Origin: Phyllobacteriaceae bacterium
GTDB lineage: Bacteria > Pseudomonadota > Alphaproteobacteria > Rhizobiales > Rhizobiaceae
Reading direction: 5' to 3'
NCBI GenBank assembly: GCA_002708825.1
Contig: PAPF01000011.1
Span: 10,043-74,042, forward strand
Length of the DNA: 64,000 bases
The position numbers were made by a program, and so were the translations under genes. Position 1 is the stretch's first letter. Each line of letters opens with the position of its first letter. The notes beneath the pieces are model-generated. The model searched no databases and had not been told where the DNA came from. It was given only the letters and a program-made list of their open reading frames with translations. This document shows, one piece after another, positions 27,660 through 38,595 of this stretch.

Positions 27660-29681
27660 CTATTGCGCGGCCGGGATCACCAGTTCCTGTCCGATGACGA
27701 GACCGGTGGCGTTCATGTCCGGATTGGCCTCGGCGATCTTCTGCCACATGCGCGGGTCACCGTAGTAGGTGCGCGCCAGGTCCCAGAAATTGTCACGGGC
27801 GACGATGACATGCTTCTTCATGCCGTCCGCCATGGCCTCGTCCCTGGATTCCATGGTTGCGGCCTTCATCTCGACCCCGGCCTCTGCCGCAGGGGCATCC
27901 ACCTTCGGGCCGCTGGCCGGCATCTGCATGGTGAAGCCGGGACGTTCCGGCACCTTGAGCCCGGTTTCCGCCGGCTTTTCGGCCATGGTTTCAGCGGGCT
28001 TTTCCGTGGCCGCAGCCTCAGCCGGTTTTTCCGCCATCGTCTCGGCCGGCTTCTCTTCCGCAGCCGGAGCGGCGGCCTCCGCCTTCATGATGCGGCCGCC
28101 GTCATTGATCGGCTGGTAGGGTGCCTTGGCGGAAAGATAGGTGGCGACGACCTCCTCCAGACCGGGTCCGAAATCGTAGGCGTTCATGCCATTGGTGGCG
28201 AAAACCTTGTAGCCGTCGCCGCCGGCCCGCATGAAGTTGTTGGTGGCCACGCCATAGGTCTTGTCCGGATCGATGGCCTGCCATTCGCCATTGCCGCCGA
28301 CCTCGACGGTGCGGATGCGGCTGCCTGGTTCGCCGGACGGATCCCACGTGAAGCGCAGCCCGGCGACCTGCGGGAAGCGGCCGGCGCCCTCCTCGACCTG
28401 GCTGACGCCATTCTCCAGCGCGGCGACGATGTCGGCACCCTTCAACTGGAAGGTGGCAAGCGTGTTCTGGAACGGCAGGACCGTCAGCACCTCGCCCATG
28501 GTCACTTCGCCGGCGTCGATGGAAGCGCGCAGGCCGCCGCCGTTCTGGATGGCGATCTCGATGCCCTGGTCGCTGACGCGGTCGAGCATGGCGTCGGCCA
28601 CGAGGTTGCCCATGGCGCATTCGCCCGCGCGGCAAACCTCGCGGCTGCCCTCGATCGGCCCTTCCGTGCTGGCCACGACCTTGGCCTTGAGTTCCTCGAT
28701 GGGGGCGGCAAGCTCCTTGACGCGGGCGGCTGCGGCCTCGTCCGGCTTGACCGAGGCGTCGAGCAGCATGGGCGCGCCTTCGGCCGCGGTGACGACGCCG
28801 TTGTCGTCAAAGGTCACCGTCAGCTTGCCAAGGTATTTCGAATAGGACTTGGCCTGAACGACGGGTACGCGGTAGCCTTCCGGATTGTCGACCCAGGTCG
28901 GGTAGGGGCCTTCCGCGCTGTCGTCTCCATTGGCAAGGAAGGTGTGGGAATGACCGCCGACGACCACGTCGACGCCCGGGATCTTCGCGATTGCCGCGAG
29001 ATCGCGCGGATAGCCGACATGGGTGAGCGCGATGATCCGGTCAATGCCCTGCTCCTGCAGTGCCTTGACGGCATCGGTGATCGCGGCGACATCCTGGGCA
29101 ATGAGAATGTCCTCGCCAGGCGAGGACAGTTCGTCGGTGTCGTTGGCGACCGCGCCGACGATGCCGTATTTCATGCCGCCCTTCTCGATGACGACCGAAG
29201 GCTCGACCTTGCCGGCCAGCGCTGACTTGTAGCTCGGCAGGACATTGGCGGAGATGACCGGGAACGACACCTTTTCCATGAAGGTGGCGAGACCGGGTTC
29301 GCCATCGTCGAATTCATGGTTGCCGATGGTCATCACGTCGGTGCCCATCATGGCAAGGAATTCCGCCTCGGCCTCACCCTTGTAGGTCGAGTAGAACAGC
29401 GAGCCCTGGAAATTGTCGCCGGCGTTCAGGAAGAGGGTGGTGTCCTCTCCCATGGCGGCGCGTGCTTCGCGGACCGCCGTGACCAGCCGGGCGGCGCCGC
29501 CGAAGCACTTGCCTTCGGTCTCGTCCCCGTCCGAGCAGGTCGAGTCATACTTGTTGATGGATTCGATACGGCTGTGCCAGTCGTTGATGTGCAGGATGTT
29601 GAGCGACTCTGCGAAGCCCTGGGCGGCCGTGAGCGCCAGCAAGGATGCGGACAAGGCTGCGGTGGCGGCAATTCGGTTCAT
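27660..29681 (-). CDS. 5'-nucleotidase/cyclic phosphodiesterase fused to a LysM domain
   Basis: A 673-residue periplasmic protein of the UshA type. After a signal peptide (1-25) comes the metallophosphatase domain with LHINDWHSRIE, NAGDNFQGS, TIGNHEFDDGE and VVVGGHSHT. The 5'-nucleotidase C-terminal domain (about 330-500) has LVADAMLDR, NGGGLRASIDAGEVTMGEVLTVLPF and GVATNNFMRAGGDGY. A repetitive EKPAETMAEKPAE-type linker leads to a C-terminal LysM (about 620-670, ARDNFWDLARTYYGDPRMW). It releases nucleosides and phosphate from nucleotides. LysM implies peptidoglycan tethering, uncommon for UshA. Confidence 0.88.
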   Translation of the reverse strand: MNRIAATAALSASLLALTAAQGFAESLNILHINDWHSRIESINKYDSTCSDGDETEGKCFGGAARLVTAVREARAAMGEDTTLFLNAGDNFQGSLFYSTYKGEAEAEFLAMMGTDVMTIGNHEFDDGEPGLATFMEKVSFPVISANVLPSYKSALAGKVEPSVVIEKGGMKYGIVGAVANDTDELSSPGEDILIAQDVAAITDAVKALQEQGIDRIIALTHVGYPRDLAAIAKIPGVDVVVGGHSHTFLANGDDSAEGPYPTWVDNPEGYRVPVVQAKSYSKYLGKLTVTFDDNGVVTAAEGAPMLLDASVKPDEAAAARVKELAAPIEELKAKVVASTEGPIEGSREVCRAGECAMGNLVADAMLDRVSDQGIEIAIQNGGGLRASIDAGEVTMGEVLTVLPFQNTLATFQLKGADIVAALENGVSQVEEGAGRFPQVAGLRFTWDPSGEPGSRIRTVEVGGNGEWQAIDPDKTYGVATNNFMRAGGDGYKVFATNGMNAYDFGPGLEEVVATYLSAKAPYQPINDGGRIMKAEAAAPAAEEKPAETMAEKPAEAAATEKPAETMAEKPAETGLKVPERPGFTMQMPASGPKVDAPAAEAGVEMKAATMESRDEAMADGMKKHVIVARDNFWDLARTYYGDPRMWQKIAEANPDMNATGLVIGQELVIPAAQ

Positions 29682-29854
29682 GACAATCTCCCTGTGAGAC
29701 ACCGGACGGCGCTCTGCTAACGGCCTTGCATGACAGTTTCTTGCAGGCGCGCTCCCTTTTCATGTTTCCATTGCCGCCGCGCCAGCGCAAGGGCAAAACC
29801 GGCGTGGCTGCAAGGCAGTCGGCCGGTCCCGAAAAAGTGGATGGGGAATGGCTG

Positions 29855-31102
29855 TCAGCCCGCGTAGTCGCGTTCGTCGGCGATCACCTTGCCGTCATTG
29901 GGCAGCGTGCCGGCTTCCGCCACTTCCACCGTGCCGGACAGCTTGGTCGCCTCGCGCAGCGTCGCGGCGATGGCGGCGGCATCGGCATCGCCGCGCTCCT
30001 CGACCAGGAGCGTCATGGCGTCGGATGCGCCCTCGCGCCGGACGACAAGGCGGGCCTTGAGGATTTCGGGATGCCGGCGCAGCACCTCGGCCACCTGCTT
30101 GGGGTCGACGAACATGCCCTTGATCTTGGTGCGCTGGTCGGCGCGGCCCATCCAGCCGCGAATGCGCCGGTTGGTGCGCCCGCAGGGCGACTGGCCGGGC
30201 AGGATCGCCGACAGGTCGCCGGTGCCGAGGCGGACGAGGGGGTAGGCATCGTTGAAGGTGGTGACGACCACTTCCCCAACCTCGCCGTCGGCGACCGGAT
30301 CGTTCGTGCCAGGGCGAACGATCTCGACGATCATGTCCTCGTTCAGGATCATTCCGGGCAGCGGATTGCCTTCGTCGTCCGTGGTTTCATAGGCGACGAC
30401 ACCGCATTCGGCGATGGCGTAGCATTGCAGGACGCTGACGCCGCGGCCTGCATATTCCTCGCGCAGCGACGGGAAGAGCGCGCCGCCCGAGACAAGCGCG
30501 CGGCGGATGGAGGACAGGTCCCTGCCAGCCTCGGCGGCCTTGTCGAGCATGACCTTGAGGAAGTCCGGCGTGCCGGAATAGGCGTCCGGCCTGAGCGCGG
30601 CGGCGGCCTCCACCTGCATTTCGGTATTGCCGACACCGGCGGGAAACACCGCGCAGCCATAGGCGCGCGCGCCCTCGTCCAGGATGAAGCCGCCCGGCGT
30701 CATGTGATAGGCAAAGGCATTGTGAATGATCTCGCCGGGGCGGATGCCGGCGGCATGGAAGGCACGCGCCGCCTTCCAGGGGTCCGGGCCGATGCCTTGC
30801 GGTTCGTAGAGGGGGCCGGGGGACATGAAGACCCGGTTGCCCTTCAGCGCTTCCATGTTGGCGAAACCGCCAAACGGCGGCTCGGCCCGCTGCATTTCCA
30901 GCAGTTCCGACTTGCGCAGGACGGGAAGGCGGGCCAGTGCCTCGCGCGACGTGACGGCGGCCGGATCGACACCGTCGAGCCAGCGGGCCAGTGCGGGGAC
31001 CGCGGCCATGGCGCGGGCCAGGAATTCCGGCAGCGTGGCAAACAGGGCCGCCTCGCGCTCGGCCGGGTCGCGCGTTTCCAGTCCGTCGAAAAACTCGGTC
31101 AT
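29855..31102 (-). CDS. PaaK-like AMP-forming acyl-CoA ligase
   Basis: About 415 residues of the phenylacetate-CoA ligase branch of the adenylate-forming superfamily. Visible features are FMSPGPLYEPQG (weak P-loop), NAFAYHMTPGGF, SGTPDFLKVM, ALVSGGALFPSLREE, YAIAECGVVAYE, RLGTGDLSAI and the C-terminal lid RADQRTKIKGMFV. The family activates aromatic acids to CoA thioesters. No other aromatic-degradation gene is nearby, so the substrate is unknown. The likely start is the ATG at 31102. Confidence 0.8.
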   Translation of the reverse strand: MTEFFDGLETRDPAEREAALFATLPEFLARAMAAVPALARWLDGVDPAAVTSREALARLPVLRKSELLEMQRAEPPFGGFANMEALKGNRVFMSPGPLYEPQGIGPDPWKAARAFHAAGIRPGEIIHNAFAYHMTPGGFILDEGARAYGCAVFPAGVGNTEMQVEAAAALRPDAYSGTPDFLKVMLDKAAEAGRDLSSIRRALVSGGALFPSLREEYAGRGVSVLQCYAIAECGVVAYETTDDEGNPLPGMILNEDMIVEIVRPGTNDPVADGEVGEVVVTTFNDAYPLVRLGTGDLSAILPGQSPCGRTNRRIRGWMGRADQRTKIKGMFVDPKQVAEVLRRHPEILKARLVVRREGASDAMTLLVEERGDADAAAIAATLREATKLSGTVEVAEAGTLPNDGKVIADERDYAG

Positions 31103-31131
31103 TGCAGTCCCTCTCCTCACCACGATCCGCC

Positions 31132-31812
31132 TTATCGCAAAAGCCTGATCCAGCGCGCAAGGTCCACCAGCGAAATTAACGCGCCGGCGACATAGGTCAG
31201 CGCGGCGGCACGCAGTACCGTCCGGGCGGCCGGCATGTCGCTCTCGTGGAGGTAGCGCCCGTCGGTGAGGATGGGCAGGGCCTTGCGGAAACTGGCATCG
31301 AATTCGACGGGCAGGGTAACGACGTTGAAGAGAACGCGGACACCGAGCAGGGCGATGCCAAGCGCGACAAGGGCGATCATGACCGCCGGCACGCGGGCGG
31401 CCACGCCCAGGATGGGCGCGGCGATGAAGACGATGCCGGCGAGACGGTCGGTCCAGATGGCCAGACGGGCAAGGCGCTGCCGCCGGTCCAGCCAGCGGTC
31501 GCGCGCGGCATGCTGGAGGGCGTGGCCGACCTCATGGGCGGCGACGGCCACGGCAGCGATGGACTTGCCGCCATGGTGTTGCGGGGAAAGGCGCACGGTG
31601 CGCGATTCCGGATCGTAGTGGTCGCCTTGCTGGGTCAGTTCGACCCGGACGCCGTCCAGCTTGAAATGGCGAACGAGGTGTTCAGCCAGTTCGCCGCCGG
31701 TGCCGGGCAGGTCCGGACGGTTGGCGCCATGACGCGACAGCGCCCATTTCACCCAGGCCTGCGGCAGGGAGACGAGCGCCAGAACGGCGATGACCGCCAA
31801 AGCGTAGAGCAT
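31132..31812 (-). CDS. Zinc-dependent membrane protease, YugP family
   Basis: 226 residues with an N-terminal transmembrane helix (2-22), the zinc motif H93-E-V-G-H97, and further helices (about 115-155 and 200-222). The DPESRTVRLSPQHHGGKSIAAVAVAAHEVGHALQ-like core fits neutral zinc metallopeptidase family 2 (PF04298). Substrates are unknown. It follows the omp10 gene by 27 bp on the same strand and could be co-transcribed with it. Confidence 0.82.
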   Translation of the reverse strand: MLYALAVIAVLALVSLPQAWVKWALSRHGANRPDLPGTGGELAEHLVRHFKLDGVRVELTQQGDHYDPESRTVRLSPQHHGGKSIAAVAVAAHEVGHALQHAARDRWLDRRQRLARLAIWTDRLAGIVFIAAPILGVAARVPAVMIALVALGIALLGVRVLFNVVTLPVEFDASFRKALPILTDGRYLHESDMPAARTVLRAAALTYVAGALISLVDLARWIRLLR

Positions 31813-31839
31813 GAACGCCCTGCCTTACAGGCTGACCCT

Positions 31840-32205
31840 TCAGCCGGCGACGCGACGGACAAGCGTGAATTGCTGGCCGCTTTCCGACGTGCAGTTCAAC
31901 TGCGAGCCGGAGACCAGGGCGCAATTGACCCGCGTCGTCGTCTGCCGGATCAGCGAATTGACCGTGATCGCGACGGACCGGTCGCCGGTATAGCTGTAGC
32001 TGCCGGTGGCAAGCTGGTTGCCGGTGTCGGAGGCGACCGTCTCGAAGGCGCCGGCGTTGAAATTGGAGTAGGCGACCCCGTCGCTGGAAACCCACTGGCC
32101 CTCGACGCCGGTGGGCTGAAGCCTGGCGCTCGGGCCGGGGCCGCTCTGGCATCCGGCCACCACGGCCGCGACCGCCATCACGGCGGGAACAGACAACTTG
32201 CGCAT
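31840..32205 (-). CDS. omp10: Omp10-like outer-membrane lipoprotein
   Basis: 121 residues with a lipoprotein signal (1-18) and lipobox VVAGC, acylated at C19. The mature part has GVEGQWVSSDGVAYSNFNAGAFET, LATGSYSYTGDRSVAITVNSL, and RVNCALVSGSQLNCTSESGQQF, which match Brucella Omp10, an Inh-like (protease inhibitor fold) surface lipoprotein. Two cysteines in the C-terminal part may form a disulphide. The start is the ATG at 32205; the frame is open to 32316. It is good taxonomic evidence for Hyphomicrobiales. Confidence 0.85.
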   Translation of the reverse strand: MRKLSVPAVMAVAAVVAGCQSGPGPSARLQPTGVEGQWVSSDGVAYSNFNAGAFETVASDTGNQLATGSYSYTGDRSVAITVNSLIRQTTTRVNCALVSGSQLNCTSESGQQFTLVRRVAG

Positions 32206-32412
32206 GACCGGAAAACCCTCTCTTCTGATCCGCATCCTGAAGGTTTTGTGCCCTGCCAATGGGGGCGAAAGCAAGGCGGACGGCAAAATATTTCCTTGAA
32301 ATTTCAATAATTGCAAGTCGGTTCCAGTCTAGCGCGCGCTTTGCCGCGGGTCGGGCATGAAGCCGCGCCGCCGAAACAGTATTCGTTGCAGGCTGCCTGC
32401 CGTTGGCCAAAG

Positions 32413-32445
32413 AAAAAGGCCCCGGCGCGTTGCCTTGCCGGGGCC
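32413..32445 (-). terminator. Terminator of the homospermidine synthase gene
   Basis: On the minus strand a 9-bp perfect stem GGCCCCGGC / GCCGGGGCC (32418-32445) is followed by TTTTTCTTT. It begins 23 bp after the hss stop. Confidence 0.85.
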
Positions 32446-32467
32446 GTGGTATCTGGTCGATCGCCGG

Positions 32468-33910
32468 TCAGTGCACCAGGATGTTGCGGAACTGCCAGGC
32501 ATCCTTTTCGTCGATATCCTCGGGAAACAGCCCCGGGCGACCGTCGAGCGGCGTCCAGTCGGTGTAATGGCCCTTGACGGGACCGAGATAGGGCATCTGG
32601 ATTTCGAGGCATCGCTTGTAGTCCATTTCGTCGGTCTCGACGATGCCCGCCTGCGGGTTCTCCAGGGCCCAGACCATGCCTGCCAGAACCGCGGAGGAGA
32701 CCTGGAGACCGGTGGCGTTCTGGTAAGGCGCCAGTTCGCGCGTCTCTTCGATGGTCAGTTGCGACCCGTACCAGTAGGCGTTCTTCCGGTGGCCGTAGAG
32801 GAGAACACCGAGTTCATCGGCGCCGTCGACGATTTCGGTTTCGTCGAGGACATGGAACGTGTCCTGCGCCTTGCCGCCATTGCCGAACATCTCGTGCAGG
32901 GACAGCACCGCGTCATTGGCCGGGTGATAGGCATAGTGGCAGGTCGGGCGGTAGTTCACCTTGCCGTTCTTCTTCACGGTGAAGAAATCGGCGATCGAGA
33001 TCGCCTCGTTGTGCGTGACGAGAAAGCCGTATTGCGCGCCGGGCGTGGGGCACCAGGTGCGTACGCGGGTATTGGCGCCGGGTTGCTCCAGGTAGATGGC
33101 AGCCTTGCAGCCCTTCTTGTGCTTGCGGGCGTTCTTGGGCTTCCATTCCTCATGGGTGCCCCAACCCAGTTCGGCCGGCTGGAGACCCTCGGAGACGAAA
33201 CCCTCGACGGACCATGTGTTCCAGAACACGCCCATCGGCTTGGGGGCCCTGGTGCGCTGGGTGTCACGCTCGGCGATGTGGATGCCCTTGACGCCGGCCT
33301 TCTTCATCAGCTTCGCCCAGCCCTCGCGGTCGCCGGCTTCGGGTTCCTCGAAGCTTACGCCCGTGTCCTTCGCGATGTCGACCAGCGCTTTCTTGACGAA
33401 CCAGGACACCATGCCGGGATTGGCGCCGCAGCAGGACACGGCGGTCGTTCCTCCGGGGTTCTTCCTTTTCTCGCGGCGCACGGATTCGCGCAGGGCATAA
33501 TTGGTGCGTTCCTCGTTGCCGGCCTGCGTGTCGAAATAGAAGCCCAGCCAGGGTTCGACCACCGTGTCGATGTAGAGCGCGCCCAGCTTGCGGCAGAACT
33601 TCATGATGTCGAGGGACGAGGTGTCGACGGACAGGTTGACGCAGAACCCCTGGCCGCCGCCATTGGTCAGCAGGGGCTTGAGCAGTTCCTTGTAGTTGTC
33701 CTTCGTCACATGGGCCTGGATGAACTTCACGCCATGCCGGTCGAGAAGCGCCTTGCCCTCGTCGGAGGGGTCGATCACCACCATGCGGGACTTGTCGAAC
33801 CTGAAGTGGCGCTCGATGAGCGGAAGGGTTCCGCGCCCGATGGAGCCAAAGCCGATCATTACCACCGGCCCGGTGATCTCGCCGTGAACCGGCCAGGTCT
33901 CTTCAGTCAT
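32468..33910 (-). CDS. hss: Homospermidine synthase
   Basis: About 480 residues, normal for bacterial Hss. It condenses two putrescines (or putrescine with spermidine) to sym-homospermidine using NAD. The N-terminal Rossmann motif is VVMIGFGSIGRGTLPLIERH; further hallmarks are VEPWLGFYFD, SCCGANPGMVSWFVKKAL, WNTWSVEGFVSEGLQPAELGWGTHE and YLEQPGANTRVRTW. ATGs at 33916 and 33910 are equivalent. With the ornithine decarboxylase at 59544 it completes a putrescine-to-homospermidine route, typical of Hyphomicrobiales. Confidence 0.95.
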   Translation of the reverse strand: MTEETWPVHGEITGPVVMIGFGSIGRGTLPLIERHFRFDKSRMVVIDPSDEGKALLDRHGVKFIQAHVTKDNYKELLKPLLTNGGGQGFCVNLSVDTSSLDIMKFCRKLGALYIDTVVEPWLGFYFDTQAGNEERTNYALRESVRREKRKNPGGTTAVSCCGANPGMVSWFVKKALVDIAKDTGVSFEEPEAGDREGWAKLMKKAGVKGIHIAERDTQRTRAPKPMGVFWNTWSVEGFVSEGLQPAELGWGTHEEWKPKNARKHKKGCKAAIYLEQPGANTRVRTWCPTPGAQYGFLVTHNEAISIADFFTVKKNGKVNYRPTCHYAYHPANDAVLSLHEMFGNGGKAQDTFHVLDETEIVDGADELGVLLYGHRKNAYWYGSQLTIEETRELAPYQNATGLQVSSAVLAGMVWALENPQAGIVETDEMDYKRCLEIQMPYLGPVKGHYTDWTPLDGRPGLFPEDIDEKDAWQFRNILVH

Positions 33911-34014
33911 CGCCATACTCCGATCTTGTCGTCATGTGCCGTTCCGCAGGCATTCATAGCGCTCAAAGCATGTTTGGCTGTCACAATAAAGGCCAAACCG
34001 CTCCGAGGGTTAAA

Positions 34015-34890
34015 TCAGCCGGCCGCGAGGTTTTCCAACAGCCGGCAAAGGGAATCGGCCCGTCCGTCCATCGCCTTGTAGGCCAGTTGTTCGGGCGTCA
34101 TCGCGGCCATCTGGCTGGCCAGCGCGGCTGCCTTGCGTCGTCCATCCGCCGTTGCGGACAGGGATGAAAGCGGGGTCAGCGTGATGAGGATGGTGAAGAG
34201 GATGTCACCGGTCGCTGGCAACCGGGTCAGCGTCTGGCGTTCCTCGCGCAGGAAGAGGCGGTCCGCGCCAAGCGCGGCGGGGTCGCCGGCGCGCTCGCCT
34301 TCGTGCGGCTCGGGATGGTGCAACCGGTCGTCGCCATAGATCGACCAGTTGCCGCGCAGGACCGGCGTGTCCGGCGCCAGGTTGTCAAAGATCCGGTTGA
34401 CGAGCGTCGCATTGCGCGTGCCCGCCGCATAGCCGGGCACGGGCGCGTGGATCGTTTCCATGGGACGGCCGAATTTCTCCTTCAGCCGCCATGAGGATGG
34501 AAAGCAGAGCGCGGCGGCTGCGATCCGCCAGCCGTCATCGCCCCGGCGCATGAGCACGAGATCCTCGGCGCAGAGCATGGCGGCGCGGGCCAGCGGCGGC
34601 GCGGCGGGGTCGGGCGCGGGTGCACCGATCGCCGCAAGTCCCAGTGGCCCGGTGGCGAACCGATGCGGATGGCGGGCTGCCTGCCAGGACGAGACGCGGT
34701 CCAGGACCTCGTCCTGCGCCTCCTGTGTTCCCGGTTCGGCCATGAAGACCGTGCCGGGCATTGCGGCCATCAGCCGCGCCTTTTCAGCGAGGTAACCGGG
34801 GAGCCGGCCGTCGGTCACCAGCCACGGCCGGTCTCCCAGCGGCGCCAGGCCGATGGCGAACGGGTGGGCCGGAATTCCTTCCGTTGTCAC
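34015..34890 (-). CDS. DUF3445 (heme-dependent oxidative N-demethylase-like) protein
   Basis: 291 residues of the DUF3445 family, recognised by ALCFPSSWRLKEKFGRPMETIHAPVPGYAAG, NWSIYGDDRLHHPE and RLFLREERQTLTRLP. The family includes heme-dependent oxidative N-demethylases of the DmmABC type and DUF3445-only proteins. Those operate with reductase subunits, which are not adjacent here. The substrate is unknown. The next gene on this strand, DUF882, lies upstream at 34912, only 21 bp away, so the two may be co-transcribed. Confidence 0.75.
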   Translation of the reverse strand: MTTEGIPAHPFAIGLAPLGDRPWLVTDGRLPGYLAEKARLMAAMPGTVFMAEPGTQEAQDEVLDRVSSWQAARHPHRFATGPLGLAAIGAPAPDPAAPPLARAAMLCAEDLVLMRRGDDGWRIAAAALCFPSSWRLKEKFGRPMETIHAPVPGYAAGTRNATLVNRIFDNLAPDTPVLRGNWSIYGDDRLHHPEPHEGERAGDPAALGADRLFLREERQTLTRLPATGDILFTILITLTPLSSLSATADGRRKAAALASQMAAMTPEQLAYKAMDGRADSLCRLLENLAAG

Positions 34891-34911
34891 GATCCGGAAA
34901 CCTCGGGCGGG

Positions 34912-36678
34912 TCAGTTGGCGTCGCGGAAGCGCACCACGCTGAGGAAGGTCACGGCATTGCCGGTGAAGCGGCGATGGTCGCGCTGCATGTCGTCGCGTG
35001 CGAAGCCGATGGCGATCACTTCCTGCGGCTTGGCGCGCAGCGACTCGCTGACCCGGGGCTTGGCCGGCGGCTGCACCGATGCGGCCGCGGACAATGCCCA
35101 GCGCGCCGAATCCGGCTCGACCGGGCGAATGACCGGACGCGGGTCGGGCTTCGCCATCGCGGCGGTCGGGCGGCCGGATTTCTCCGTTGTCCTGACACCG
35201 CCGAGAACGGCGGCGAGCCGTTCTTCCGGTGACCTGGCGCGGGCTGCCTCCGACCGGGGCGATGCGCCCAGGCGGGCCGCCTTGCCTTCGTTCGGAGCGG
35301 ATTGCCTGAATACCGGACGCGGCACAGGCAGGGCGGCGACTTCGACGGTCCGGTCGGCTTCGGGACGTGCCACGGGAAGCGGGACGCCGGCCAGCGTGGT
35401 TGCCGTGGCGATCTCGGGGCGCGTATCGCCGGCAAGGGCGGCCAGGATCGCCGCGCTGTCGTTGCGCGGACGTTCGGTTGGCGCCACCGAGGCGATGACG
35501 GCGCCCGTATCGTCGCCGGAAGCGGCCAGCGCCTCGGCGATGACATCGCCCGTCCGCGCGGGACCGGACGGGACATCATCGGGGCGCCAGCGCGGAACCG
35601 GAACATTCATCGCGACTTCAGGCCCGGCAGGCGTTTCCTCGCGGTTGACCGCAACGTCCACGGGCTGGCCAGCATCCGCGATGCGTGGCGCGAAACGGGG
35701 CACCGGCACGGCGTTGCGCGGCAGAGAGGCAAGGATCGTTTCAGGCGTTGCCACGGGCTGCTGTTCCGGCTGCTCCGGGCGTTCCGGGGCCGCCGGCGCG
35801 GCCTGAACCGGGGCAGGTGCCGCGGGGCGGGCGGCCGGCGCGGTTTGAGCGCCGACGGCAACCTTCGGCGCGGCGCGCAAGGCGGCCGTGGCGGCAGGCG
35901 CATCGCCCGCGCCCTCATCCTCGTCGCCACCGCCGAACAGCGAGGCCAGCAGGCTCTTGCCGCCGTCCGAACCGGAGCCGGAGGGCTTGTCGTCGATGAT
36001 GACCGGGCGGCCCTTGCGGCGCTTGGCTTCCGCCAGCGCCTGCTGGTAGCCCTTCAGCGGCTTGCCGTCGGCGGGCAGGTGCAGCGTCTTGCCATCCGGG
36101 AACAGCCGCACGAGTTCCTTGCGGCTCATGCGCGGCCATGCCCGCACGCCGGCCACATCGAGATGAACGAAGGGCGAACCCGAGCGCGGATAATAGCCCA
36201 CGCCGCCGCCTTGCAGCTTCATCGCCACGGCGCGCAGTTTCGACAGTTTCACGCCCGGAATGAAGAAGTCCATGGCGCGGCCATACATGTGCTGGCTCTT
36301 CTTGGCCTGGCCGCCGCGCGTGCGGCGCAGCATCTTGTTGGTCGCCGGGGAGCGGTAGGCGGAAACCACGTGGATGTAGTCCCGGCCGCCGACCTGGCGG
36401 TAGGCTTCCCAGACCAGGTCAAACAGGCGCGGATCCATTTTTGTCGGCTCGTTGCGGCGCCAGTCGCGCAGGAACCGGTTCAGCTTGTCCAGTCCCGATT
36501 TCACGTAGCGGCCGTTCTTCTTGAAGACGATTTCCGCCTTCTCGCCGGTATGGATGTAATAGAGCTTGAGCGCGCGTGTCTCGGCCCGTGCAGCCGTCGT
36601 TGCCGCACCCATGAGCGCCGCGCCGACGAGCAGGCTCGCAAGAAACAGGCGCAGGACCCTGGCCGCGCTTGCCGTCAT
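34912..36678 (-). CDS. DUF882 (YcbK-like) peptidase M15-type protein with a long disordered tail
   Basis: 588 residues. Signal or anchor at about 1-35. The DUF882 domain (about 36-210) has the peptidase-M15A zinc motifs SAYRSPATN, SQHMYGRAMDF and FVHLDVAGVR, which suggest a murein hydrolase. From about 220 to 500 the chain is alanine, proline and arginine-rich with short repeated PVPR or RPEA-type segments; the end again looks ordered. Length is about three times the usual YcbK. The frame is open to 36741; the ATG at 36678 precedes the signal peptide. It lies upstream of the DUF3445 gene. Confidence 0.78.
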   Translation of the reverse strand: MTASAARVLRLFLASLLVGAALMGAATTAARAETRALKLYYIHTGEKAEIVFKKNGRYVKSGLDKLNRFLRDWRRNEPTKMDPRLFDLVWEAYRQVGGRDYIHVVSAYRSPATNKMLRRTRGGQAKKSQHMYGRAMDFFIPGVKLSKLRAVAMKLQGGGVGYYPRSGSPFVHLDVAGVRAWPRMSRKELVRLFPDGKTLHLPADGKPLKGYQQALAEAKRRKGRPVIIDDKPSGSGSDGGKSLLASLFGGGDEDEGAGDAPAATAALRAAPKVAVGAQTAPAARPAAPAPVQAAPAAPERPEQPEQQPVATPETILASLPRNAVPVPRFAPRIADAGQPVDVAVNREETPAGPEVAMNVPVPRWRPDDVPSGPARTGDVIAEALAASGDDTGAVIASVAPTERPRNDSAAILAALAGDTRPEIATATTLAGVPLPVARPEADRTVEVAALPVPRPVFRQSAPNEGKAARLGASPRSEAARARSPEERLAAVLGGVRTTEKSGRPTAAMAKPDPRPVIRPVEPDSARWALSAAASVQPPAKPRVSESLRAKPQEVIAIGFARDDMQRDHRRFTGNAVTFLSVVRFRDAN

Positions 36679-36923
36679 ATGTCCCCGAGTCGAAAAAGCC
36701 AAATCAACCGCCTTGAAGACCTGTCTGTGTCCCCGGACCATCCGGCCGAACCGGCCTCGAATGATCGTCCAGAATGGTTAATCAGCGCTTATTATAGCGA
36801 AATGCGGTCTAACCATGGCAAAAACGCAACACAATCCACAATTCCGTTTGCCGTGGTTAACAAAGCACTGACCTGCCTTATTAAAAGCATGGCACGGCTT
36901 TGCTTTCGCCGCATTGATCAGGA

Positions 36924-38459
<1,536 letters not shown>

Positions 38460-38464
38460 TTGAT

Positions 38465-38497
38465 TTGATCCGCGAAAAACGTTTTACCGTGGATCAA
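38465..38497. promoter_or_regulatory. Inverted repeat TTGATCC-N19-GGATCAA in the divergent promoter region
   Basis: Seven-base arms at 38465-38471 and 38491-38497 lie between the NtrC-type gene (minus, starting 38459) and oligoendopeptidase F. The left arm sits against the regulator's start codon, so it could be an autoregulatory operator. No other evidence. Confidence 0.3.
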
Positions 38498-38595
38498 CTT
38501 GGCACAGCGCCCTAAACATCAGCCCAAGAAACAGCGTAAGGAAGGCGTTGACGAAATTCCGCGCATTCGAATCGAATTTTTCCGGCAGGACATTC

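Noticed and set aside
29726..31195. Plus-strand frame across the PaaK-like ligase
   Set aside because: Antisense to a gene with clear family motifs; no SD or recognisable protein.
38499..38520. TGGCAC-like sigma-54 box near the oligoendopeptidase gene
   Set aside because: The -12 GC is missing at the required distance.
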